64,000 nt of DNA from Protonemura montana (lineage: Eukaryota > Arthropoda > Insecta > Plecoptera > Nemouridae), in the NCBI GenBank assembly GCA_947568835.1, contig OX387611.1, forward strand, positions 3,352,001-3,416,000, in the 5' to 3' direction. Shown piece by piece: positions 11,211-21,392 of this stretch. Every line of letters starts with the position of its first letter. Within the stretch, counting starts at the first letter, position 1. A program made the translations under genes and the position numbers. The notes beneath the pieces were generated by a model. The model was not told where the DNA came from. It made no database searches and saw nothing but the letters and a program-made list of their open reading frames with translations.

Positions 11211-11404
11211 GCCACAGTATATTATATTCTATAAAAAAATAAAAAATAAAAGGTATCCTTTGGATTATTTTATCGCCATCTCTCGACCAAAAGAAATATG
11301 TTCCAGATGAAGTGCTATGGGTCACAAAAGTTGGATGATCCGGGAATCGAACCGCCGACCCCTGGCACCGTAAGCAGATTTAAGATATTATGATCAAGAA
11401 GTTA

Positions 11405-11545
11405 ATTATTTAATGATATATTTTAGTTGTTCTTCACTTAGCAATCAAAACCCAGTTGAAATAGTTTTTGTTAAAACTAGTGCTAAGTTGACATCAAGTA
11501 GACATGAGTCTAAAAATCATATTAATCTAGCAGGTCATAATTTGG
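11405..11545 (+). repeat. Penelope-like element tail fragment
   Basis: Contains 'ttgttcttcacttagca', 'acccagttgaaatagttttt' and 'agtagacatgagtctaaaa', the distal end of the repeated Penelope tail. The hammerhead-like part is missing. Confidence 0.7.
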
Positions 11546-11549
11546 TACC

Positions 11550-13280
11550 CAACCGAATCCCACTCTCCTCTTTAAAAAAGTATAAGATATAAATTTGCCT
11601 GAAATATGCACAAATATTAGACATACAAAAATAAACACACTTACAAATAGTTCACTAGAAAGTTCAGCCATATTTTGTTAATAAGTAAACAAGTAGAAAC
11701 AGGGGAGTTTTACGAGGTATCCACATTTATTTCAAACATATAGTTGGAAAGGAAACTGGAAAAAAACACTAAAATAATGAAAATGTTTGCAGTCTAGCTT
11801 TCGTTCCATCGTCCGGTTTCTGGATTCAGCTCCCGCATGGAAATTCAAGAGAAAACCAAAAAAAAACTGCAAACATTTTGGAACATTTTTAAAGCATCTC
11901 AATCAAAGACACTTACCAATTTAGTATTGCTTTGTGTTCAACGAGTGCAGCTCACCGGCTCCTTGGACCGTGTTCCCCGGAGCCCCGCGAAAAAGTGGAC
12001 GCTGCTACGAGGCTCTGGTTCGTTACTTACTCACAACTGGGAGGAGTACAATGGTGCATGGTGAGGGCATTGTAAAAATAATTTAAAAAATGTATGAAAA
12101 AAAACCTATATTATTGTCAATCATTTGTAAATTGACAGCCATTTAGAAATGGGTAAGTGAATGTTATCCTCAGTTGGCTAATTTAACTGAACATTGTTAA
12201 ACTTGCCGCTCAGTGCGCCAGTAATTGGCACAACAAAGTATTATAAGAAATCAAACATTTGTTATTTTTTTGTTATTGTTTATTTGTTTGAAGTTGTTGG
12301 TTAAAAACCAAACAATTTACAGTACATTTTAATTCTTGTGCAATCTAGCTTAAATTTGTACTTGAATACTAACAAAGTTTTCTAATTTCCTACTAAATTT
12401 AACCACCTTTAATCTTTGCAGGAAGTGCATAATATTTTCATGATCCCTATAAAATGTACTTTTATTAACAATTCCTTAACACACCAATTTATTTCCGAAC
12501 TAGCATTAAGTTCGTGATCTTTGAAATCAAATCTATTATCTAAGTATTTTAGCATCTTCAAGTGTAAGATTTTCAATATAAAGGTACATTCATCTATTTC
12601 AAATTTTTCTTTCAGAAATTTCTATTGAAGTCTATGAAATACTTCTCTTCGTAACGAAGTAGTGAAGCATCAATTGTTAAATGCAGTCATCTAAGAAATA
12701 ATTTGAAATATACGTTAACAAAAAATCAAATTGAACAAGGAAATATCGACACAAAATAATACGCAGAGAAAATAACCAAAAGTTAGATAAATAATGTAAA
12801 CATACAAAAAAAAACTAATGTAAAAAACTCCGTTGCTATTGAAAACAGAAGTTGAATGGAATTCGAGTCCTAGAATATTCTTCCCAGCGCACCTGTGCCA
12901 CTCGAGTGCACATCCAGGAAAGGCTCGCACTCTTAAACCTTAAAGACAAATAGCCAATAGCTTCATAGCCAATTCAAGGGCACATTTCCTTGTAAGAAAA
13001 CAGGATTTTCAAAATTTGAATTTTTTAAGAGTGATAGGTCCGAGTGAAACGATAATGTAGGAAGTAAAAGAAATCTTTGAAGCACAAACAATTTTAAAAT
13101 TGGAAAACTATATAATCTATCAATTTACAGTTGATTTGTACGGACCATGCTAACAGACGTGCAGAAACACAACTAAATGCACTCACATCTAAACAATGAA
13201 AAATCATGACTTCTGATCATATGGCTGGCAATGATCTATTTTTCTTTATGAAAAGATTCTAAGCGGGAGATGCTTGAAAA
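11550..13280. other. AT-rich intergenic DNA
   Basis: No gene or element recognised. Short reading frames here are low-complexity and have no homologue that I can name. Confidence 0.5.
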
Positions 13281-13299
13281 AAATAAATATATATATATA

Positions 13300-13615
13300 T
13301 TTATTGCGAGTTATTTAGGATTGAGCATAAAGGGTGGATTTCTTTCACCCCTAAACTTAATAAGTTAGCAATCAATGTATTTTTTCTTGTTAATTAAAGC
13401 ATGATTATCATTTAAGAACTAGTCCCATTCTTTAAAGTGTATTTGTTCAAACGCTAGAGTGAATATCCGTGCAGAGCAAAAAGTAAAATACTTTGCAAAA
13501 ACATTAAACAAGAAAATTTTATATCTGGTGTTTTAAACCTCATGAAAATTGTATTTAATTCTGAGCTAGTGAAGGTTTTGAGTGACGGGCACTCCATATG
13601 GAATGACCCAGAAGT
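13300..13615 (+). repeat. right half of a long-TIR DNA element
   Basis: Closely parallels 55,985-56,345 ('tgtattttttcttgttaatt', 'aaacgctagagtgaatat', 'ccatatggaatgaccca'). The terminal 'tatggaatgaccca' is the conserved right end of that element. The left terminal inverted repeat is missing, so the copy is broken. Confidence 0.7.
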
Positions 13616-13844
13616 GTAAAAGAATTTAAGTACTTGAAATAAGTAAGCAAAAAAAAAAAAATAACAAAAAATGTGCTGCCTTACAACTTTTGGGGTTTGA
13701 CAGCCGTTGGTGTAAGTTTTTTTTGCACATTTATCACTTTATTATAACTTACACAATCTCATCTCTGTAATAAAGTTCTGTAGCCACTTCGAGCCGTGTC
13801 CACCCATATCAATCAACAGGGTCGATCAACTATCAATCGATTCA

Positions 13845-14957
13845 GTGGATAGTCATGGGGAAATAGATGCTATCTTAATAGACTTAGCTAAAGCATTTGA
13901 TGTAGTACCACACCATATCTTAGTTAGAAAGCTAAGAAAACTAAACTTGGACACAAGAGTTGTAAAATGGATTCAGGAATGGCTGACTAACAGAAAACAA
14001 GTGGTAAGAGTTGGAAGTAGCTATTCAGATGAAGTAATAGTAACATCAGGCGTACCACAGGGAAGCGTACTGGGACCACTTCTCTTTATAATTTTTATAA
14101 ACGACATAAACAAAGAAATATCATGTAAGTTACGCCTATTTGCAGACGATTGTATGATATACTCTGAGGTACGGGACTTGAATGATTGTGAAAATCTACA
14201 GGATAATCTAAATAGGATATGCCAATGGACGTATGAAAATAATATGAGACTGAATGAGCCCAAAAGCAAGCTAGTTAAATTCACAAACAAGCGAAAAGGT
14301 AACCAACTTAAATATAACTATAAAATGAACTCTGTACCTTTAATTTATGAAAATAATTGTAAATATCTTGGTGTAATACTAGATAGTAAATTGAAATGGC
14401 GGAGGCAGGTGGAGTGCGTAGCGGGGAAAGGAATGCGTAGCTTAAATTTTGTAATGAGGAACCTCAGATCATGCAGCGTGGAGGTAAAGGAGATGGCTTA
14501 TAAATCAATTGTAAGGCCATCTTTGGAGTTTGCCAGCCTTGCATGGGATCCAAACCAGCAGGGGTTAAAAGAAATGTTGGAGAAGGTACAGGGAAAGGCC
14601 GCACGAAAGGTACTATCTAAGTACGGGCGGAGACACAGCCCCACGGAGATGATCCGTGATTTGGGGTGGAAACCTTTAGAAGACAGAAGAGCAAATGCTA
14701 AGCTATTAGCCATGTATAAAATAACAACGGGGCAGGAAGCGTGGAAGGAAATGACAAGTTTAATTAAAAAATCAGATTACCTAGGTAGACATGACCATTA
14801 TTTTAAGCTAGCTATTAGAGGTTACAATTCTGATGTAGGTAGATTCTCTTTTCTGGGAACGACAATCCAAAAATGGAATAGTATTAACGCAGTGCTAAGC
14901 TCATGGCCTGACTCAGTTGAGTCTTTTAAAAAAAGACTGAGAGCTCTGGATGAGTAG
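13845..14957 (+). CDS. LINE reverse transcriptase, C-terminal part (370 aa)
   Basis: Non-LTR retrotransposon polymerase, copying its own RNA at a nicked target. Motifs in order: 'DLAKAFDVVPHHIL' (motif A, catalytic Asp), 'TSGVPQGSVLGPLLF' (motif B), 'LFADDCMIYS' (motif C, both catalytic Asp present), then the 'KYLGVILDSKLKW' thumb region and the C-terminal 'LGWKPLEDRRANAKL' block typical of CR1/Jockey-like LINEs. The N-terminal endonuclease is missing because the copy is truncated. The frame is uninterrupted, which suggests a fairly recent insertion, but it has no true start codon: the frame opens with GTG in mid-domain and continues upstream in frame to the truncation point. It cannot act alone. 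Confidence 0.85.
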   Translation: MDSHGEIDAILIDLAKAFDVVPHHILVRKLRKLNLDTRVVKWIQEWLTNRKQVVRVGSSYSDEVIVTSGVPQGSVLGPLLFIIFINDINKEISCKLRLFADDCMIYSEVRDLNDCENLQDNLNRICQWTYENNMRLNEPKSKLVKFTNKRKGNQLKYNYKMNSVPLIYENNCKYLGVILDSKLKWRRQVECVAGKGMRSLNFVMRNLRSCSVEVKEMAYKSIVRPSLEFASLAWDPNQQGLKEMLEKVQGKAARKVLSKYGRRHSPTEMIRDLGWKPLEDRRANAKLLAMYKITTGQEAWKEMTSLIKKSDYLGRHDHYFKLAIRGYNSDVGRFSFLGTTIQKWNSINAVLSSWPDSVESFKKRLRALDE

Positions 14958-15209
14958 TATTACTAAGTGTTTAATGAAGAAATAATTGTAAGATTGTTAT
15001 ATGATGCTGACCATGCAAATTGTACCAGCATATTAATATAGTTCCTTTTATAGAGTCCCTATGTATTTTTAGTGCGAGAAGGAACTAAATACTTTATTAT
15101 ATTTTAATTATAATAATTATATTATATTTTTATTATACTTTACTATATATTAATATAGTTTCTTTTATAGAGTCCTTATGTATTTTTAGTGCGAGAAGGA
15201 ACTAAATAC

Positions 15210-15215
15210 TTTATT
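15210..15215 (-). terminator. possible poly(A) signal for the ankyrin exon
   Basis: AATAAA on the minus strand about 30 bp after the ankyrin stop codon. It lies inside antisense LINE 3' UTR sequence, so the LINE may have supplied the signal. Confidence 0.35.
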
Positions 15216-15243
15216 ATATTGTAACCCAGTGGATGAGCTGTAA

Positions 15244-15723
15244 TCAATAAACCAAATAGATACATACAGGGTGGACGACAGCGCCATAACGCAACAACAT
15301 GGATACAACCTTCGAATTTCCCCTCGATGAGGCCCACGTGAATGGAGTGCAGTCTTTGTTGTCACGGCACTCAACGTTCGCTCCCTTCTCTAAGAGCAGC
15401 TTCACCATGTCACACTTGCCCCACTGCGCTGCAAGGTGAAGTGGAGTCAAGCCTTTGTCGTCATAGCACTCAACGTTCGCTCTCTTCTCTAAGAGCAGCT
15501 TTACCACGTCACACTCGCCACTCTGTGCTGCATGGTAAAGTGGAGTGCAGCCTTTGTTGTCATAGCACTCAACGTTCGCTCCCTTCTCTAAAAGCAGCTT
15601 TACTACGTCACACTTGCCCCACTGTGCTGCATGGTGAAGTGGAGTTAAGCCTTCCTTGTCACAGCACTTAACGTTCGCTCCCTTCTCTAAGAGCAGCTTT
15701 GTTCCGCTAGCTTCACGGCCAAC
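15244..15723 (-). CDS. ankyrin-repeat protein, last exon
   Basis: Minus-strand exon of 160 codons, from a good acceptor (ttgcacag|GTTGG at 15,723) to TGA at 15,244-15,246. It encodes at least four 33-residue ankyrin repeats. Each carries the 'TPLHxAAQxGxCD' helix pair and 'VVKLLLEKGANVE' (for example GLTPLHLAAQWGKCDMVK), then a last, weaker repeat 'TPFTWASSRGNSKVV'. The repeats are nearly identical at DNA level, which points to recent internal duplication. Ankyrin stacks mediate protein-protein contacts; no partner can be inferred. Upstream exons were not found, so this is either the 3' exon of a longer gene whose other exons I cannot see or a stranded fragment. The phase-0 acceptor and intact frame favour a once-functional exon. 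Confidence 0.65.
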   Translation of the reverse strand, partial: VGREASGTKLLLEKGANVKCCDKEGLTPLHHAAQWGKCDVVKLLLEKGANVECYDNKGCTPLYHAAQSGECDVVKLLLEKRANVECYDDKGLTPLHLAAQWGKCDMVKLLLEKGANVECRDNKDCTPFTWASSRGNSKVVSMLLRYGAVVHPVCIYLVY

Positions 15724-15916
15724 CTGTGCAAGTGTAATGAAACCTGTGTTAAAAGACTACTAAAATAAACACTTCTTGAATTATTTTTGTAGTTATTATT
15801 AACTTGCTATTATTAATTGTTTTATTTTTTATATTTCTCTTCTTAAAAAAGTGAAGTTATTAAAAAAAATTTAATTAAGCGGCGGCCAATAAGCTTCTAA
15901 GATCTGGTTTTACCAC

Positions 15917-16130
15917 AATGTTCAACTATAAGTTGGATCTCTAGCTCACAGAAACATCTGAATTTTACTGCATGTGATTGTAAGTCGTCATGGCAACAGT
16001 TTCAACAAAATTTTCAACTATATTTTGGATCTCTAGCTCACAGAAACATCTGAATTTTACTGCATGTGATTGGAAGTCGTCATGGCAACAATTTCAACAA
16101 ACTCTTTAACAAGGAGGTAAAATTTAGTTA
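15917..16130. repeat. interspersed repeat, two tandem copies
   Basis: Two head-to-tail copies (about 15,917-16,008 and 16,009-16,130) of the family at 2626-2775, sharing 'cacagaaacatctgaatttt' and 'tcgtcatggcaaca'. Confidence 0.65.
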
Positions 16131-16224
16131 AACCTGATCTTATAACTAAGTTTATAGAAATTTGCTTCGAAAGTAATTGTTTAGAAAACCTGCCAAAAGA
16201 TTTTGCTGAAAAAAGAAGCTTAAG

Positions 16225-16312
16225 AATTTAATGCCTACTTTCTAAGTTACTAAATGCCTACTTTCTAAGTTACTAAATGCCTACTTTCTAAGTTACTAAA
16301 TGCCTACTTTCC
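16225..16312. repeat. 23-bp minisatellite
   Basis: Four copies of 'tgcctactttctaagttact' plus 'aaa', nearly perfect. Confidence 0.85.
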
Positions 16313-16589
16313 TAACTGTCTAGGGTGTATTTTATAACGTCTATGAGTCCATCACCATTACCGGAAGCATTTGGCTGGGGAATCGGCTTTGCAAGATGTT
16401 CGTTTTAAACTCCTCCAATGAGACCGAGTATCCTTCCAGAGTTTCCCCCAAGTGGGGTTCCCTCATGGTGAGATCCATTCTGACTTGGACACACTCTTCA
16501 AAGCTCTTCTGGTGCACTCGACTCCAACAGCTCAGCAGCTGGACTCGAAAGTGCCTGTCACAAAATAAGTCAGGATTAGATATTGTTCA

Positions 16590-17825
16590 AAAACTGTCAA
16601 ATTATAGAGAGGCAGATTCATGTCATCATCCTAGCCAAAAACAGGGGGTGCTAAACACATTAGCGACAAGATCAGCGAGATTAACAGATGAGGAACACTA
16701 CGAGGCAGAAAAAGAAACACTTAGGACCATTTTTCAACAGAATGGTTATAAAACCAAAGAAATAAGAAGAGTACTTGAAAAAATGAACCGATTAAAAAAT
16801 AAAGAAAGTAGGGAAATAAACTCTGAGATAGTTGAAAAGGGAATTAGTGAAAAAAGTTTAGATGAAATCAAATCCATCGTAGTTTTACCATATGTACCTA
16901 AGATAGGAGAGAAAATTAAAAAAGTACTGTCGAAAAACCAGATTTTTACAGCATTTAGGGCAGATAGAAAAATAAGTACAATGGTAAGACCTGCAGTGAA
17001 GGATCAGGTTCCATTAGAATGCAAAGGCGTCTATGAGGTAAGTTGTGAGTGTGGAAAAGTTTACATAGGAGAAACAGGAAGGAAAATTAGCACAAGAGTC
17101 AAGGAACACGAAAGACACATAAGATTAGCAAAACAATCTAGCAGTGTTGGGGAAAAACAAAGACACTTAAATCAATCAGCTTGTGCAGAACACGGAAATG
17201 AGTTTCAACACCACATTAAAATAGACACGGTAAGAATTTTATGTCGAGATAATAGGAAATTCACTAGAAAAGTCAGAGAAGCAATAGAAATTAAAAAACA
17301 ACCCAATAACTTCAATAGAGATGATAGTTTTCAACTAGATAGAGCTTGGGGAACAATTTTACAACAGAAAAATAGAAAAGAGAATATCAGTGAGGAGACA
17401 GAAGAAATCAGCACAAAGAATCCAGAAGAAAATATTTGGATAGGCAGATTAAGAACTAAACGTAATGAATAAGGAAATTTTGATTGTATCACATAACGTT
17501 AGGACAACCTCGAAAAATTGGCGTTTTTTCCATACACATAATTAGTTAGTTAAAAAACGCCAATGTGTTCGAGTTCTTATTTCAGAAAATACATAATACA
17601 TTAGTTTTTGAGTTATTGACCCTGATTCTTTTATTTAGATGCATTTAGGAAGCTCGAACTAGGTAATTGTTATAATTGTATGTGGTTCTTTTGTTATCGG
17701 AAAATTGTCAGGACTGCTCAAACCTCTGAAGAAGTAACTAGTATATGTTACGAAACGTCGGGAAATTTAGTAGCCCTTTACTTAGCATTCAAAACCCAGT
17801 TCAAATAGTTTTTCTAAAAAAATAT
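16590..17825 (+). mobile_element. Penelope-like retroelement, 3' part
   Basis: Composed of the C-terminal coding part (to the TAA at 17,470-17,472) and a 350-bp non-coding tail. The tail contains an inverted motif ('ttggcgttttttccatacac' ... 'gttaaaaaacgccaa', 17,518-17,562) and a hammerhead-like core (17,723-17,759). The tail recurs without coding sequence at 5735, 11,405, 21,600, 24,340, 28,700, 34,580 and 39,835. The element is 5'-truncated, with no reverse-transcriptase palm domain. Confidence 0.8.
16600..17472 (+). CDS. Penelope-like element polyprotein fragment with GIY-YIG endonuclease
   Basis: The open frame runs to 17,472. Its real Penelope part seems to begin near 16,600 ('SCHHPSQKQGV', the conserved 'SxHHPxxxKxGV' block after the polymerase). 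The frame continues upstream to an ATG at 16,396, probably by chance, in unrelated sequence. After a Lys-rich linker comes 'GVYEVSCECGKVYIGETGR' at about 17,026-17,082, the GIY-YIG nuclease signature, then 'STRVKEHERH' carrying the conserved Arg. In Penelope-like elements this nuclease nicks the target DNA. The reverse-transcriptase domain that should precede it is missing, so the copy is defective although this part keeps an open frame. Confidence 0.82.
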   Translation, partial: NYREADSCHHPSQKQGVLNTLATRSARLTDEEHYEAEKETLRTIFQQNGYKTKEIRRVLEKMNRLKNKESREINSEIVEKGISEKSLDEIKSIVVLPYVPKIGEKIKKVLSKNQIFTAFRADRKISTMVRPAVKDQVPLECKGVYEVSCECGKVYIGETGRKISTRVKEHERHIRLAKQSSSVGEKQRHLNQSACAEHGNEFQHHIKIDTVRILCRDNRKFTRKVREAIEIKKQPNNFNRDDSFQLDRAWGTILQQKNRKENISEETEEISTKNPEENIWIGRLRTKRNE

Positions 17826-18214
17826 AGAGAGGCAACTGCTTGGCAAAGTCAAAAAGTTCCGGAGTCTTTGACCCAGATCACCGCGTAGGGGTATGTACTT
17901 GCGAGTGCCATGTGTCTGATGGCCCTCTTTTCAAATTTAAAAAAATCGAAATTGCTTTATTTGACCATCCCCTGACTGATATGCTATACCTGAGAAGGGA
18001 TTCGATGTTTGAATGGTAGATTATTTTGACCGTTTCTAATTAAGTTAAACTCATTAGCCTTTTATCAGGTAGCAACCTGCCGCTTCCTTATTATGTAATA
18101 CCAATGTTTTGCAATTTTTGTAGTAAAAGATCGTGGCCTACTGTGTCAAAAGCATTAATAAAATCATAAGAAACTCCTGAGACAAATAGATTATTCTCCC
18201 GTGATTCTAATACT

Positions 18215-18315
18215 TACTGCCTTAATAAGGCTAAGCACACTACGTATCAACACTATCACCGTCTCAAAAGTTGATGCCTACACGGGGACTCGAACCTTGG
18301 GTTGCCATACGTCCC
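18215..18315 (-). repeat. fragment of the tRNA-armed foldback element
   Basis: 'caacactatcaccgtctcaaaagttgatgcc' followed by 'acacggggactcgaacc' is the left arm of the element described at 33,734-34,062. It breaks off after the B-box-like part. Confidence 0.6.
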
Positions 18316-18319
18316 GCTT

Positions 18320-19365
18320 ACGTCGGGACAGTCCCGCTTTTCACTCAAAAGTTCCGCTAGATCGTAATTTTCTTTTAAAAAATTGCGAAAGCGAACATTG
18401 CATTTGCATTGTTCTTTATAAATAGCTAATTGTTCCTCTTATTGTGCTAATGATATTCTGATTGCACATGAACTGTACATGAATAGAACAATATAAGAAT
18501 CTGTGATGACACATTTTTTTTTTAAATAGTTATACGAATTATACCTAAATTTCCTGCTGATGAATTGAAAGTTGATTTATAACTACGACTCAGGATTTCA
18601 AGTGCCAAGAAAAACCTTAATATATCTAAAATGCGTACATTTGCAGAAAATGGCACTAAAATCCTGTTCCCACATCCACACTATTTTTTTTAAGGGGCTA
18701 TGTTTGTCCCCCGTACCTCCGGCCTGACTACTTTTTGTTTGTGAAAATTTGTCCTGCCTTCCGAAATTTTTATGTGTAAAATGGCATATCATAACCTAGA
18801 AAAAATTATTATGAAAATGAGACAAAAGATTGGTTGTTTTCTTCAAATGTCTTACATTATTAATACAACACACTAATAATCTATGTTTATTGATCTGCAC
18901 AAGTTATTTAATATAAATTTTAGAGAAGGAGAGAATAAGAAACGAGCAAGGGCTCACCTTCAAACACCTGTTGTTTCGAGCTTTAATAATGTTGATTGCT
19001 TGAAGTTGATCTTGAGTTTATTAATAATTCTATCAAGTTACACGTAGTGTTATCGCAGATAAATACTATAATGTATCCACACAAATTGGCGCAGCAATGA
19101 AGCGAAAGAGATGTGCCGCGAAATGTGCGTTGAGAGGCAATGCGCGTTGGGCGATTGGGGGGAAGTCCCTCAGCCTTCGCATCTAATAGCTCGGGATTGC
19201 TCGGAATTACTTCGCAGACTATGTGAACAAACCGCAGTAAAAACAGTGTATATCAAAAGAACAGCACATAAATGTTCCACCCTTAATACCGCATGACAGC
19301 AAATATAAACATCATTGCATTTTTGACAGACGATTATAGAGTACGTGACGAGCTTTCGATCCGTG
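18320..19365. other. intergenic DNA without recognisable features
   Basis: AT-rich, no gene supported on either strand and no repeat matched. Confidence 0.45.
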
Positions 19366-19369
19366 ATAG

Positions 19370-19700
19370 TCTTAATTTTTTGCCCAGCCCTGGACAAAAA
19401 AGGCTAACTTTTACCAAAATTTGGTTTTCATTTATTTGCGCAAAAATGAATGGGGGATACTCCTTTGAAATTTTCACAGATGATAGGGTACAAGACGGGA
19501 TTTCGATCCGTCTTCGATTTTAAAGCTCATCTCAATTTTTTGCCCAGCCCTGAACAAAAAAGGCTTACTTTTACCAAAATTTGGTTTTCATTTTTTTGCG
19601 AAAAAAAATGAAGTAATTGAAATTTGAAATTTTGAAATTTTCACAGATTATCGAGTACGTGGCGAGCTTTCGATCCGTGAAAGTCTTTATTTTAGGCCCA
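19370..19700. repeat. two-copy tandem repeat, about 165-bp unit
   Basis: The block 'tttttgcccagccctg' to 'accaaaatttggttttcatt' to 'gatttcgatccgt' is repeated twice and begins a third time ('taggcccagctctgg'). Confidence 0.75.
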
Positions 19701-20094
19701 GCTCTGGTCGTACCCTGCCCAGGGTACGATCATGCAGTTCGAGATCAAGGTTCGAGCCTGTGTGAATCTTTCCATGCCGTAATAATACTAACTATGGAGA
19801 AAGGTTAGTGCTGCGTAGTTCAATATAGGTTCGTGCATTCGGTGGTATTAATCTATCTGAGAATGTGCTGACGCACTACCTAACTAGGCTTGAGACGCAC
19901 GTTCGCCTCCGTTCCCAGACGGAGTCGTTTTCCAGCTATGATATTATAGTGGTTGTGTCGGGTCAGCAAAAATAGCGATAGTAGGTACATCCTGTAGAAA
20001 CGGCTTACATAGGTCTTTCATAATTGTTGGAAATTTCCAGTGTCGGTTACATAAGAATATCAGTAGTTAATTTCACGAAGTAAAGGAAGGTGGT

Positions 20095-20370
20095 ACCTAC
20101 ACAGTGGGTCGGATTTAGTTTTTTCGAGTTTCCTCATTCACAATGGCTGAAAATGGAGGAAAATTTGAATTATACATGCATTACAGTAATTAGAACAACA
20201 TATATTTTTTCTAGAATTATGCAAGCATTTGTGGCTGAAATATCTGATGTGACCCGTACTATATACCTCTTGACTTGCCATGTTGATGTACCACCCATAT
20301 AGCAGGTTATATTTGCCATTACTGAATATCTCAAAATTATTCAATACAAGCACCACTTAAAAACTGTGTA
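20095..20370. repeat. interspersed repeat, inverted copy of 5265-5600 family
   Basis: Shares 'catatagcaggttatatttg', 'ctgaatatctcaaaattattcaata' and 'caccacttaaaaactgt' with the reverse complement of the copy in SUPT7L intron 3. Confidence 0.55.
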
Positions 20371-20884
20371 AAAATTAAGCTCAGATCAACATCATCATGG
20401 AATTGTAAATTCCATGCACAGCGCATTTTTTCGAAATAAGAAATTTGTCCTTAAAAGGAACGTTTCAAGTGGGGCTTCCGCTGGTCAAGAAAGACATGAA
20501 ATATTCAATTGCTTCGTGAAATGGAATCGTGGCAAGGACATTTTATGCGTTAACTATGACTAAAATAATACGAAACACGTACCGAAGTAATCTTACAGGA
20601 GGTAAAACAAACCACCTAAATTTTAAAAATAAAAGGTCCGTCGCTGGCAACTTCTAGATTTATAAATAATTCAGAATTAAGAAGAATTTTTCTTTGTGTT
20701 TGTTGGGTTGCTATGCTTTTTCGACGTTATTTATTCAATACAGAATATTCTTGCTACTGAAGGCAAAATATCACCTCATTTTTGTCCACAGTTCTTGGTG
20801 AAGTTCAACAGCCAGCACCGGACATGTAATGTATTTCATTGGGTTCGCGTGCCCTGAGACTGACACCGCCTCTATAGTTTTTTA

Positions 20885-21340
20885 TTAATATGAACACTAA
20901 ATCCGACTCAATAATTTATGCCCAAACGGGGACTCGAACCCCGATCTTCACCTGTTGCGGGTGTTGCTCTAGCCCATTGTGCTACTTGGACACTGGATTT
21001 TTGAGACAATTTTAGTGAATTTGATGAGATTTTTAGATTTTGGAGTTTACTCGAGGTCGACAGAGTGTGACGTGATAAAACGTCACTAGAATCAGAGTGA
21101 CTGTGAGTATTCACAGCCTCTTAGTTCTACTCCTTGGAGATCCGTCATTCTCATCAATTAAATTAAATCGTCTCAAAAAGCCAGTGTCCAAGTAGCTCAA
21201 TTGGTTAGAGCAACACCCGCGATAGGTGGGCGACGGCGTTCGAGTCCCCGTTTGGGCATCAATTTTTGAGATGGTAATTGTGTTGATAATAATAAAATAC
21301 CCCCCACATTGCAAGCGTTTGCATTTTAAATCAGATTTTA
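20885..21340. mobile_element. foldback element with tRNA-like arms (copy 1)
   Basis: The left end carries a tRNA-like sequence on the minus strand (about 20,920-20,995) and the right end one on the plus strand (about 21,184-21,256). Each has an acceptor-like pair GTCCAAG/TTTGGGC, a D-arm-like 'agctcaattggttagagc' and a B box 'gttcgagtccc'. The arms are enclosed by inverted 'tatgaacacta...' and 'tgagacggt'-type sequence. It lies 50 bp upstream of the OR1 start codon, so it may influence or form the OR1 promoter region. Related copies are at 28,235, 33,734 and fragments at 18,215 and 37,815. Confidence 0.7.
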
Positions 21341-21392
21341 TCTCGCCGTTATAGTTCTTTATTTCGACTGTCTAGCCAAGCAAGCGTCAACT

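Larger units (their letters stand above)
13815..15235 (+). mobile_element. LINE retrotransposon, 5'-truncated (CR1/Jockey-like)
   Basis: The element spans the C-terminal two thirds of a reverse transcriptase plus its 3' UTR. The 3' UTR holds a directly repeated block of about 90 bp ('cttttatagagtccctatg' to 'gaactaaatactttattata', first near 15,045 and again near 15,165). The 5' truncation is near 13,815, as is usual for target-primed reverse transcription. The right end stops some 10 bp before the stop codon of the ankyrin exon on the other strand. Confidence 0.85.

Noticed and set aside
16396-16590. Extension of the Penelope frame up to the first ATG
   Set aside because: The sequence before about 16,590 does not resemble a Penelope polymerase and is probably host DNA joined at the 5' truncation.
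20920-21256. Functional tRNA genes
   Set aside because: Acceptor, D and T arms are tRNA-like, but the anticodon loop lacks U33 and the same sequence recurs inside a dispersed element, so these are tRNA-derived repeats.
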